This document shows positions 1-7,356 of a stretch of DNA of 16,001 nucleotides, one piece after another; position 1 is the first letter of the stretch; every line of letters begins with the position of its first letter. Origin of the DNA: JBHIBD01 sp046758865 (lineage in GTDB: Bacteria; Planctomycetota; Brocadiia; Brocadiales; Bathyanammoxibiaceae); assembly GCA_046758865.1 (NCBI GenBank), contig JBHIBD010000050.1:1-16001 (forward strand), read 5' to 3'. A program made the translations under genes and the position numbers. The notes under the pieces were generated by a model. That model was not told the origin of the DNA, made no database searches, and saw only the letters and a program-made list of their open reading frames with translations.

Positions 1-819
1 GCCCTGACCCTTGGGTTGAGGGACTATATCTCTAAGAACGGTCTGGGAAAGGTAGTTCTTGGTCTGAGCGGTGGGATAGACTCTTCCTTGACGGCTGCCA
101 TTGCGGTTGATGCCCTGGGCAGGGATGCTGTCTGTGGCGTATTCATGCCGTCATTTTACACCTCAAAGGAAAGCGATGAGGATGTCCTGGAGCTGGTAAG
201 GAATCTGGGCATCACGTTGAAGACAATACCCATCCATAAAGAGTTCACAGACTATCTGCGAAGCCTTAAGGTACACTTTGGGGGCTATCCAAAGGATGTC
301 ACAGAAGAGAACATCCAGGCGCGGATAAGGGGCAACATCCTGATGGCCCTGTCAAACAAGTTCGGATACCTCGTACTCAATACTGGAAATAAGAGTGAGG
401 TCTCTTGTGGATACTGCACCATTTATGGGGATATGGTGGGTGGGTTCGGTGTGCTTAAGGACGTCCCCAAGACCCTGGTTTATGAACTTGCAAGATTCAG
501 AAACGCAGAGCGAGAAATAATCCCCCGGAGGGTCATCAAAAAAGAGCCGTCAGCAGAGTTAAGGCCGGGACAGAAGGACTCCGATACACTGCCGCCATTT
601 GACGTCTTAGACCCGATTCTAAAGGCATACGTTGAGGAGGACAGGAGCTTCGAGGAGATTGTTGCAAAGGGTTATGACAAAAAAATTGTGAAAAAGGTTA
701 TTACCATGGTTGACAAAAACGAGTATAAGCGCCGCCAGGCCGCCCCCGGCATAAAGATAACACCAAAGGCCTTTGGAAAAGACCGCAGGATGCCAATAGC
801 GAATAAATACAAGGACTAG
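1..819 (+). CDS. nadE: Glutamine-dependent NAD+ synthetase, C-terminal synthetase domain (5' end outside window)
   Basis: The product catalyses the last step of NAD+ synthesis, ATP-dependent amidation of deamido-NAD+. The reading frame is open from base 1, so the gene is cut by the window edge. The visible 272 residues hold the ATP-pyrophosphatase (PP-loop) domain with the SGGIDS motif near its start, then the conserved block TGNKSEVSCGYCTIYGD, GGFGVLKDVPKTLVYELA, and the C-terminal KRRQAAPGIKIT segment. The lead-in ALTLGLRDYISKNG is typical of the two-domain, glutamine-using form. An N-terminal nitrilase-type glutaminase domain is therefore expected upstream, but it is not seen here. The TTG at 16 is very unlikely to be the true start. 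No strong terminator follows the stop at 819. Family assignment is firm; the glutamine dependence is inferred from the sequence type. Confidence 0.93.
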   Translation, partial: ALTLGLRDYISKNGLGKVVLGLSGGIDSSLTAAIAVDALGRDAVCGVFMPSFYTSKESDEDVLELVRNLGITLKTIPIHKEFTDYLRSLKVHFGGYPKDVTEENIQARIRGNILMALSNKFGYLVLNTGNKSEVSCGYCTIYGDMVGGFGVLKDVPKTLVYELARFRNAEREIIPRRVIKKEPSAELRPGQKDSDTLPPFDVLDPILKAYVEEDRSFEEIVAKGYDKKIVKKVITMVDKNEYKRRQAAPGIKITPKAFGKDRRMPIANKYKD

Positions 820-892
820 TTGCGCGTTTCATCTTATTCTGCTACATTAAGATTTGATAACCTTATTATGAAATGGCCCCGTATCACCCTTG

Positions 893-948
893 TAGGGGCG
901 ACTTTCGCCACAGCGAATCCGCCTCTGGCGCGACATGAGTTGCCCCTA
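893..948. repeat. Nested palindromic intergenic element (GTAGGGG family)
   Basis: An outer 11-bp stem pairs 893-903 (TAGGGGCGACT) with 938-948 (AGTTGCCCCTA), with one G.T wobble. An inner stem pairs 906-913 (CGCCACAG) with 923-930 (CTCTGGCG), with one mismatch. It fills most of the nadE-mtaB gap and is preceded by ACCCTTG at 886-892. The same ACCCTTG plus GTAGGGG core recurs at 5878-5912, so this looks like an interspersed palindromic repeat rather than a gene-specific terminator. No T-run follows. Confidence 0.6.
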
Positions 949-975
949 TATGTTTCTTCGGAGGTGTCTTAGAGA

Positions 976-2232
976 TTGTCAAAGACCTGCGCCTTCATTA
1001 CACTTGGCTGTAAGGTAAACCAGTATGATACTCAGGTCCTGCGGGAGGTTTTTCTGGGCAGGAAGGGGTATCGGGAGGTTTCTCCGGGCAGCCCGGCAGA
1101 CCTTTATGTAGTTAATACCTGCGCAGTTACCTCCACCAGCGAGATGAAATCCAGGCAGGAAATCAGAAAGGTTGTGCGGCTGAAGCCCGATGCGGAGGTG
1201 GTGGTGACGGGTTGTTATGTCAAGGCAGACTCAGAGGCACTGGAGAGGATAGACGGTGTGGACCGTGTAGTGGATAGGGAGGCCCTTACTCAGTCACTGG
1301 TCGAGGGAGAGGGACATTCACCTGATTCGGGCATCAGCAGGTTTGAGGGCCACAGCAGGGCCTTTCTGAAGATTGAAGACGGCTGTGATGCCCACTGTTC
1401 CTACTGCATCATACCGACGCTGAGAGGCAGGGTCAGGAGTAAAATCCCGGAGGTCATCCTATCAGAGGCAAGGAGGCTGGCAGAGAATGGCTACAGAGAG
1501 GTGGTTCTCACGGGTGTACACCTTGGGGCATACGGTCGTGACCTGAACGGCACTACTATCATTGATGTCCTAAGGGGACTAAAGGAGATTGAGGGTATTT
1601 CCAGGATAAGGCTAAGTTCCCTGGAGGCGACGGAGGTGACTGATGAGCTTGTTGCTCTTATGGCTGGCGAGGAGAAGATGTGTCCACACCTCCACCTTCC
1701 ACTACAGAGTGGTGACAACGATGTCTTAAGAGAGATGAACCGGCGGTACACTGCAAGACAGTACCTAGAGATTTTGGAGAAAATCCGCTCAAAAATTCCA
1801 AATCCCTCATTCTCCACAGACATAATGGTGGGCTTCCCTGGAGAGGGGCCAGAGCAGTTTGAAAATACCCTTAATGTGTGCCGGCAGGCAGGCTTTTCAA
1901 GGATGCACATCTTCCCTTTCAGTCCGAGGAGGGGCACACCGGCTGCCAGTATGCATGGTCGCCCTGGGCCTACAGATGTGAAGGGTAGAAGAGCTATCCT
2001 CGATACGTTAAGAAGAGAATTAGCGCTACATTACAAAACGGCATTCCTGGGGAAGGTGGTGGACATTTTGGTGGAGGAGGATAGTTTCGATGGTATGCTT
2101 TCTGGCTATTCAGAGCGCTATATAAAGGCCCTATTCTCCGGACCGCAAAGACTTATAGGCAGCATTGTGTCAGTCGAAGTGGCAGAGGTTTTCCCCGGTT
2201 ACATAAAAGCGCTGTGGAGAGGAGACACATGA
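976..2232 (+). CDS. mtaB: MtaB-type tRNA (t6A37) methylthiotransferase, radical SAM
   Basis: A 418-residue methylthiotransferase, expected to convert t6A at position 37 of ANN-decoding tRNAs to ms2t6A. The N-terminal UPF0004 domain carries the three cluster cysteines C12 (TLGCKVNQYD), C49 (NTCAVTSTSE) and C80 (TGCY). The radical SAM domain has CxxxCxxC at C137, C141 and C144 (DGCDAHCSYCIIP), and TDIMVGFPGE and the HIFPFSPRRGTPA block follow. The C-terminal TRAM region is present but loosely conserved. The start is TTG at 976, supported by GGAGGTG at 960-966 with a 9-base gap and by the fit to family N-termini. Length is close to the MtaB norm. The GCKVNQYD and RGRVRS signatures favour MtaB over MiaB or RimO. 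It heads a run of tightly packed genes, and its stop overlaps the next start (ATGA at 2229-2232). Confidence 0.9.
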   Translation: MSKTCAFITLGCKVNQYDTQVLREVFLGRKGYREVSPGSPADLYVVNTCAVTSTSEMKSRQEIRKVVRLKPDAEVVVTGCYVKADSEALERIDGVDRVVDREALTQSLVEGEGHSPDSGISRFEGHSRAFLKIEDGCDAHCSYCIIPTLRGRVRSKIPEVILSEARRLAENGYREVVLTGVHLGAYGRDLNGTTIIDVLRGLKEIEGISRIRLSSLEATEVTDELVALMAGEEKMCPHLHLPLQSGDNDVLREMNRRYTARQYLEILEKIRSKIPNPSFSTDIMVGFPGEGPEQFENTLNVCRQAGFSRMHIFPFSPRRGTPAASMHGRPGPTDVKGRRAILDTLRRELALHYKTAFLGKVVDILVEEDSFDGMLSGYSERYIKALFSGPQRLIGSIVSVEVAEVFPGYIKALWRGDT

Positions 2233-2780
2233 TTCCGCATAAGTTTTCACCAGTCACAATAACGGCAGTAATCCTTTTAAGCTTATTTCCAGCCTCTTCT
2301 CTTGCCATGCCTGCCGATGAAGTTGTACCAATTATTGACAGGAAATATTTTCCCGTTGTTCATGAGGTCATGCTAAATGCGAAGAAGAGCATCATCTGCG
2401 TGATGGGCATGGCGCAACTCAGTGTGAATCACCCATTCGGTGGAGAGAGTCTGCTGCTCAGGGACTTAATCGGCGCCAAAAACAGGGGACTCAAAGTACG
2501 TATGATACTGGAAGATAACCCTGAGAGGAATAATAAGTATGCCTACAACTTCCTCAAGGATGCTGGCGTAGCTGTTGCATATGATACGGAACCTGTCACC
2601 ACCCACAGCACGTTTATTGTAATTGACGATGAGTTAACCATTCTTGGTAGCCACAATTGGACCTTTGGCGGTCTAAGGATAAATCACGAGGCCTCGGTAC
2701 TTATAAAGTCAAAGGAGGTGGCAAAGGCCTTCAGCCAGGCCTTTGAACAGATAGCGGTGAAGGAAGAGGTAAAAGAATGA
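2229..2780 (+). CDS. Secreted single-domain phospholipase-D-like protein with altered HKD motif
   Basis: A 183-residue protein with one PLD-like domain, the size of Nuc-type endonucleases that dimerise to build one active site. An N-terminal signal peptide is visible: hydrophobic TITAVILLSLFPASSLA, with likely cleavage after SLA, so it acts in the periplasm or outside. The fold signature is good: a helix-strand region ending in KVRMILE, then THSTFIVIDDELTILGSHNWT and NHEASVLI. The catalytic HxKxxxxD motif, however, reads H126-S-T128-F-I-V-I-D133: threonine (codon ACG) replaces the usual lysine (AAG). The asparagine of SHNWT and the glutamate of NHEAS are kept. I chose the ATG at 2229 over the GTG at 2214 because GGAGAGGAG precedes it and it overlaps the mtaB stop as ATGA. 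Activity is doubtful; a binding role or a variant active site is possible. Confidence 0.78.
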   Translation: MIPHKFSPVTITAVILLSLFPASSLAMPADEVVPIIDRKYFPVVHEVMLNAKKSIICVMGMAQLSVNHPFGGESLLLRDLIGAKNRGLKVRMILEDNPERNNKYAYNFLKDAGVAVAYDTEPVTTHSTFIVIDDELTILGSHNWTFGGLRINHEASVLIKSKEVAKAFSQAFEQIAVKEEVKE

Positions 2781-3550
2781 GACGTAGGGAGTTTCTTGGT
2801 TTAGTGCTTAAAGGAGGCCTGTGCGCCTTATTCCTCTTTTTATTAAACGCGTTTCCCACCAGCACCTTTGCAATGGGTGAAAAATCCAGATTCGTCTTTG
2901 CCCAGCTTGAGTACAGGGGAGGCAACTGGAACCCAAGACCCAGGGCGGGGAGGGTGTTAGTGTGGGAACTGGTAAAGAGGACCAGCGTAGAGGCAAGCCT
3001 GAGCACTATAAGCGTCAAACCCCACGACCCGGCAATCTTCGAGTACCCTTTCTTATACATGGCGGGTGACCAGGAGTTTGAACCATTTAATGACAGGGAA
3101 AGAGAAAATCTCAGGAGGTACCTGGAATTTGGCGGCACGCTGCTGGTGGATGACAGTTCGGGCAAGCCAGGTTACGGGTTTGACAAGAGCCTGAGACGAG
3201 AGCTTGCTGCCCTATTCCCCGGCAAAAAACTTACCGGACTGTCAGATGAACACACCATATACAGGTCCTTCTACCTTGTGAACAAACAAGGGGGAAGGAT
3301 AATCACAAATCCATATCTTGAGGAACTTAACCTGGAGGGCCGCACGGCCATAATATATTCCCAGAACGACCTTGGTGGCGCCTGGGCAAGAGATAGCCTT
3401 GGGAACTGGGAATACGAGGTCTTCCCCGGTGGTGAGCCCCAGCGTACCACTGCCTTTCGGCTGGGCGTCAACATCATACTATACGCACTCACTGGTGATT
3501 ACAAGCAAGACCAGGTCCACCTACCCTTCATCCTGAGGAGGCAGATGTAG
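2777..3550 (+). CDS. DUF4159 domain protein with Tat-type signal
   Basis: A 257-residue exported protein of the DUF4159 family; no enzymatic activity is established. The N-terminus has a twin-arginine-like motif, RRREFLGL at residues 2-9, then a hydrophobic stretch to about 29 and a probable cleavage site after TFA (30-32), so it may be exported folded. The mature part opens with FAQLEYRGGNWNPRP, a family hallmark. It continues with YPFLYMAGDQEF and the GGTLLVDDSSG turn (about 119-129), which resembles a class I glutamine-amidotransferase fold but has no nucleophile cysteine at the elbow. Its ATG overlaps the stop of the PLD-like gene (ATGA at 2777-2780), and the next gene starts one base after its stop. 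Known DUF4159 genes often sit with MoxR ATPase, DUF58 and vWA genes. Here only the vWA partner is present. Confidence 0.8.
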   Translation: MRRREFLGLVLKGGLCALFLFLLNAFPTSTFAMGEKSRFVFAQLEYRGGNWNPRPRAGRVLVWELVKRTSVEASLSTISVKPHDPAIFEYPFLYMAGDQEFEPFNDRERENLRRYLEFGGTLLVDDSSGKPGYGFDKSLRRELAALFPGKKLTGLSDEHTIYRSFYLVNKQGGRIITNPYLEELNLEGRTAIIYSQNDLGGAWARDSLGNWEYEVFPGGEPQRTTAFRLGVNIILYALTGDYKQDQVHLPFILRRQM

Positions 3551-3551
3551 G

Positions 3552-5867
3552 ATGTTGGATCTTCTGAAGACTTTTCTTGTTGGTTCCACCTCCGAGGGCG
3601 GGTGGTCATTGACCCTTGCAGGCGCTGGGGACCCCTGGCTCAGGACCGCAGTAGTGGTACTCGCCCTGGCTGTGGTTATCATATCGTGGATGAGCCTGCG
3701 CAGGATGCCCTCCATCCGCATAAAATCTTTTATCATCTTCCTCAGGTGTGTAGCAACGGCTGCGTTGGTAGTGATGATACTTGAACCGCAGATACAGGAA
3801 GAGGAGACAGCACGAGTAAAAAATAAAGTGGTACTCATTTTTGACAGCTCGAAGAGCATGGCCATAAATGCTGAGGGCCGAGAGAGATTTGAAAGTGTTA
3901 GGGCATTCCTTCTTGAGAACAGGGCCTTTTTAGAACTCCTGGAAAGGGATTTTGATGTGGACTACCTTAGCTTTTCTGACTCCAAGAAGATAAAGGAGGT
4001 TAGAAGGGCAGAGGTAGAGGCAGGTATTCCCCTGGAAGGCCAATCTACGGATATTGCCGCACTTCTGAGGAAACTTATAAAGCGCTATCAGGGGAGGCAT
4101 GTCAGCGGCACCCTCTTATTTTCTGACGGACGAGACACAAGCGGTGTCCCCGCCGAGGAAAAACTTGAGGAGCTTGAAAAACTTGCAAAGGAACTGCCTG
4201 CACCCATATTCACCTTCGGTCCCGCCCCCGAAGAGTATAAGGACATCGCCGTTAAGGAGGTAGTTGCGGACAGCTTTGCCTTCATTCGAAACCCCTGGAA
4301 CATACAGGTCACTGTGCGGGTAAAAGGATACGACAATGTTACCCTTCCTGTAACTTTGAAGGAAGGAGATAAAATAATACTTTCTAAGCCGCTAAAGATA
4401 GAGCCTGGCAAGGAACACTATGTTGTTACAATGAAGGCCGTGCCGTATTCCACCGGCAACTCACTCTACACCGTCACCGTGCCACCGCTGGCCGATGAGC
4501 TTGTCTCAGAAAACAATACCGCTAGTGTAATGTTACATGTTATACGCGACAAAATAAGGGTGCTTCACCTCTGTGGCAGGCCTTCCTGGGATGAGCTTTT
4601 TGTTCGGCGTATCCTCAAGAAGGACCCGAGCATAGACCTCATCTCCTTCTTTATCCTGCGCACCCCGAGCGACCTTGTGGTGGCCCCAAGCCGTGAGTTG
4701 AGCCTAATCCCATTCCCCGCAGAAGAACTCTTTACCCAGGTCCTGGACAGCTTTGACCTGGTCATCTTCCAGAACTTCGACTACCGACCTTATGATTCCT
4801 CGTATCTCCGTTTTGCATATTATCTGGAAAATGTCCGAAAATTTGTTACAGAGACGGGGGGCGGTTTTCTAATGGTAGGTGGCGACCTTGCCTTCTCACA
4901 TGGGGGTTATGACCACACACCTATTGAAGACATCCTGCCTGTGGAGCTGGATGAAGAGGGTGATAGTATAGACACGGATTACTTTAGACTCACTCTTACT
5001 GCCCAGGGGTTGACTCATCCGGTAACCACCCTTGAGTATGATGAGGCGAGGAATCGGCACGTGTGGGAGGAATTTCCTGAACTCGATGGGTTCAACATCA
5101 TTAGTAATGTGAAGCAAGGGGCCGTAACGCTGGGCGTACATCCACAGCATAAGAGGCCCATCCTAGCCGTTAGGGATGTAGGCAAGGGAAGGACTATGGC
5201 CCTATTAACCGATGGCTCCTGGAAGTGGAATTTTCTCTCGGTCGCCAAGGGTGGCAGCAATAGGCATTATATGAGATTTTGGAGGAACGCCGTCAGGTGG
5301 CTTATCAGGGACCCAGAACTCAATCTGATTCGTGTTGTCCTGCAAAAGGAGGAATTTTTGCCGGGAGAGGAGGTCCACCTGAAGATAGAGGCCCTTGGGA
5401 GGGACTACAAGCCCATGCCTGGCGCACAACTGGAAGTGGAAATAATAGACGGTGAAACGGGGGAAAAGGTTCTTGAAAAATCCCTGGTTTCAAACCCTCG
5501 GGGCCAGGGCCGCTTCTCTTATAAGAACCCCCCACCAGGGTTCTACAGGGTGCGGGTAAGGGCAAAGACGAACGAGGATGAATTAGGCGAGGCCACAACC
5601 CTTTTTGGTGTCATTTCCACCAAGGACGAGTTCCGTGAGCCGCAGGTAGACGAGACCACTCTGGAAAAGCTAGCTGAGGCATCGGGAGGCAAATATTTTA
5701 GACTTCCTGTGGCCGATATTCATAGGTCTTTATACCTTGAAAATCCAGAAATATTAAGGCTTTTGGGGCGCAAGACTTATCCCCTATGGGACAATTGGGT
5801 ATTTTTCATGATAGTCTTGGGTGCCCTCGCAACAGAGTGGTGGACGAGAAAGACGGCCAAGCGATAA
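3552..5867 (+). CDS. Membrane-anchored vWA protein with amidotransferase-like domain
   Basis: A 771-residue inner-membrane protein. Two membrane spans lie near 32-48 and 59-77, and a third at the C-terminus (about 746-765, WVFFMIVLGALATEWW) precedes a basic tail. Residues 92-220 form a vWA domain with a complete metal-binding (MIDAS) set: D98-x-S100-x-S102, T166 and D192 (LLFSDGRD). After a beta-rich stretch (about 225-330), residues 335-560 look like a class I amidotransferase-like domain (IRVLHLCGRPSW, then GGGFLMVGGD near 435-443) without a catalytic cysteine. An Ig-like segment follows (about 590-685). ATG 3552 has GAGGAGG at 3535-3541, 10 bases upstream. The architecture resembles the large proteins of MoxR/vWA clusters in planctomycetes, which are thought to help assemble or quality-check envelope complexes. 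That role is inferred; no MoxR ATPase is visible in the window. Confidence 0.82.
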   Translation: MLDLLKTFLVGSTSEGGWSLTLAGAGDPWLRTAVVVLALAVVIISWMSLRRMPSIRIKSFIIFLRCVATAALVVMILEPQIQEEETARVKNKVVLIFDSSKSMAINAEGRERFESVRAFLLENRAFLELLERDFDVDYLSFSDSKKIKEVRRAEVEAGIPLEGQSTDIAALLRKLIKRYQGRHVSGTLLFSDGRDTSGVPAEEKLEELEKLAKELPAPIFTFGPAPEEYKDIAVKEVVADSFAFIRNPWNIQVTVRVKGYDNVTLPVTLKEGDKIILSKPLKIEPGKEHYVVTMKAVPYSTGNSLYTVTVPPLADELVSENNTASVMLHVIRDKIRVLHLCGRPSWDELFVRRILKKDPSIDLISFFILRTPSDLVVAPSRELSLIPFPAEELFTQVLDSFDLVIFQNFDYRPYDSSYLRFAYYLENVRKFVTETGGGFLMVGGDLAFSHGGYDHTPIEDILPVELDEEGDSIDTDYFRLTLTAQGLTHPVTTLEYDEARNRHVWEEFPELDGFNIISNVKQGAVTLGVHPQHKRPILAVRDVGKGRTMALLTDGSWKWNFLSVAKGGSNRHYMRFWRNAVRWLIRDPELNLIRVVLQKEEFLPGEEVHLKIEALGRDYKPMPGAQLEVEIIDGETGEKVLEKSLVSNPRGQGRFSYKNPPPGFYRVRVRAKTNEDELGEATTLFGVISTKDEFREPQVDETTLEKLAEASGGKYFRLPVADIHRSLYLENPEILRLLGRKTYPLWDNWVFFMIVLGALATEWWTRKTAKR

Positions 5868-5885
5868 GTGTAACGAGACCCTTGG

Positions 5886-5912
5886 GTAGGGGTGGTGCAA
5901 CCCCACCCCTAC
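5886..5912. repeat. Short perfect palindrome, second copy of the GTAGGGG element
   Basis: A perfect 10-bp stem pairs GTAGGGGTGG (5886-5895, read through the shared GG at 5885-5886) with CCACCCCTAC (5903-5912) around a 7-base loop. It begins 18 bases after the stop of the vWA gene and is preceded by ACCCTTG at 5878-5884, as is the larger element at 893-948. No T-run follows on either strand, so it is not a classical intrinsic terminator, although it could protect the 3' end of the upstream mRNA. Confidence 0.55.
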
Positions 5913-5937
5913 GATAAATGGGACATCAGCAATGTCA

Positions 5938-5966
5938 TTGACGTTCATAGTAATAATGTCTAAACT
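5938..5966 (+). promoter_or_regulatory. Candidate sigma-70 promoter for cmk-plsC-rpsA
   Basis: TTGACG (5938-5943) and TAAACT (5961-5966) are separated by exactly 17 bases, matching the sigma-70 consensus at 5 of 6 and 4 of 6 positions. It lies in the only sizeable gap (5868-6050) before the cmk-plsC-rpsA-sigma run and would give a leader of about 80 bases. This is judged by eye from consensus alone. Confidence 0.4.
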
Positions 5967-6050
5967 TTCATCCAAAGCCCAGAAAATATCATTGAAATAG
6001 GTGTATTCTTTTGCTAAATTGCTAGATCTGCCAAGCACTTCCAAAATGGG

Positions 6051-6710
6051 TTGGTGGAGCTGTTGGTTATCACTATAGATGGCCCTGCTGCCTCTGGGAA
6101 AAGTACTGTGGCCAGGGCCCTAGCAAGACGACTGGGCTTCCGCTATATAGATACAGGCGCCTTCTACAGGGCCTTTACCTGGAAGGCCATGAAGACTGGG
6201 GCCGACCTCAAGGACGAGGCCAAGCTCTGTAAATTAGTAAAAGAGATAAACATAAAGATAGAAGACGGCCGGGAGGGCATCCGGGTCCTTGTAGATGGTG
6301 AGGATGTCACCAAGGAGATAAGGGACCCTCGAGTAACAAAGAGGGTCCACTTCATAGCAAGTCTTGCGAAGGTAAGGGAACCTCTGGTAGAGTTGCAGAG
6401 GGCGGCAGCAACGGGGGTAGATGCAGTAGCTGAGGGGAGAGATACGGGCACGGTCGTATTCCCCAAGGCTGATAGAAAATTTTACCTTGACGCTCAGCCA
6501 GAGGAAAGGGCGAGGAGACGTTACGCAGAGCTTAGACCTGGCAACAAAGAGATTAGCTACGAAAGGATACTTGAGGACATCAGGCAAAGAGACCAAAGGG
6601 ACAGCACCCGTGAGGCTTCTCCTTTACGCAGTGGGCCAGACTTTATCCGTCTTGATACTACCGGGTTGAGTGTGGAAGAAGTTGTGAAACGATTGTTGAA
6701 AAAACTCTAG
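6051..6710 (+). CDS. cmk: Cytidylate kinase
   Basis: Phosphorylates CMP and dCMP with ATP in the cytoplasm, feeding nucleotide and phospholipid synthesis. The 219 residues have the P-loop GPAASGKST at 11-19, the substrate-side motif YIDTGAFYRA and the strongly conserved AEGRDTGTVVFPKA. A C-terminal LID-like block reads RQRDQRDSTREASPLRSGPD. The length is normal. The start is uncertain. TTG 6051 has only a weak upstream site. TTG 6063 would give MVITIDGP, the usual family N-terminus, but its candidate site GGTGGAG (6053-6059) is only three bases away. The next gene, a plsC acyltransferase, follows after 25 bases, and rpsA comes after that. A cmk-(plsC)-rpsA order is common in bacteria. Confidence 0.93.
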   Translation: MVELLVITIDGPAASGKSTVARALARRLGFRYIDTGAFYRAFTWKAMKTGADLKDEAKLCKLVKEINIKIEDGREGIRVLVDGEDVTKEIRDPRVTKRVHFIASLAKVREPLVELQRAAATGVDAVAEGRDTGTVVFPKADRKFYLDAQPEERARRRYAELRPGNKEISYERILEDIRQRDQRDSTREASPLRSGPDFIRLDTTGLSVEEVVKRLLKKL

Positions 6711-6735
6711 CCCTCAAGTACAATACCAGATATCC

Positions 6736-7356
6736 GTGGAAGTTTTAAGGGCTATATGGTACAGCTTCTTGCGCATATTAGCCCAGGTTATGTTTCCTGC
6801 CTTCTTAAGATATAGGTCCTTTGGCAGGAAGAATGTACCTCATCGTGGTGGGGTCCTAATAGTTTGTAATCACCAGAGTTACGCAGACCCCTTGCTGATA
6901 GGTGTTGGGCTGGACCGCCAAATCCATATAATGGCAAGGCGGTCACTCTTCCATAAGAATATATTTTTCCGTTGGTTGATACAATCCCTCAACGCCTTTC
7001 CCCTGAAGGACAACGGGGTTAACGTAGGAGCTATAAAAGAGGCGATAAAGCGTATCAAAGAGGGGAATATTGTGCTAATCTTCCCTGAAGGTACGCGCAC
7101 AAGAGACGGCAGTATAGGGGAGATTCACCCTGGTATAGCGGTGATAGCAAACAGGGCGGGCTCACCGGTGGTGCCAGCAGTAATTCACGGCGCCTTTGAG
7201 GCCTGGCCCAGGACGAGGAAGTTTTTCAGGCTTCGTCCTAAAATAAAGGTGGCCTTTGGCAAGCCCCTATATTTTGACAGTTCCCCGGAAGAGTTTAAGG
7301 AGGAAGTGGTGTCAAGTATGCGAAAGCTTCAGGATTTTCTAAAAAGAAGGGGATAA
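6736..7356 (+). CDS. plsC: 1-acyl-sn-glycerol-3-phosphate acyltransferase (PlsC family)
   Basis: Transfers an acyl group to lysophosphatidate to make phosphatidate, at the inner face of the membrane. The 206-residue protein has the catalytic H(x4)D motif as NHQSYAD (H46, D51). The glycerol-phosphate binding block is FPEGTRTRDG (116-125), and VPAVIHGAFEAWPR follows. A hydrophobic N-terminal segment (about 7-24) is a likely membrane anchor. The proposed start is GTG 6736; no clear ribosome-binding site precedes it, and no ATG fits before H46 except one at residue 19, which would cut the anchor. It is followed without any gap by rpsA, so translation is probably coupled. The family call is firm; the exact acyl acceptor is assumed. 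Confidence 0.88.
   Translation: MEVLRAIWYSFLRILAQVMFPAFLRYRSFGRKNVPHRGGVLIVCNHQSYADPLLIGVGLDRQIHIMARRSLFHKNIFFRWLIQSLNAFPLKDNGVNVGAIKEAIKRIKEGNIVLIFPEGTRTRDGSIGEIHPGIAVIANRAGSPVVPAVIHGAFEAWPRTRKFFRLRPKIKVAFGKPLYFDSSPEEFKEEVVSSMRKLQDFLKRRG

Noticed and set aside
820..848. Possible promoter TTGCGC-17-TACATT before mtaB
   Set aside because: Only 3 of 6 matches in the -35 box and it begins at the nadE stop; too weak to list as a feature.
5784..6044. Minus-strand 86-residue reading frame through the gap before cmk
   Set aside because: It starts with TTG without a ribosome-binding site, runs across the GTAGGGG palindrome and into the end of the vWA gene, and resembles no family I know. At most its first 45 codons could be an old gene fragment.
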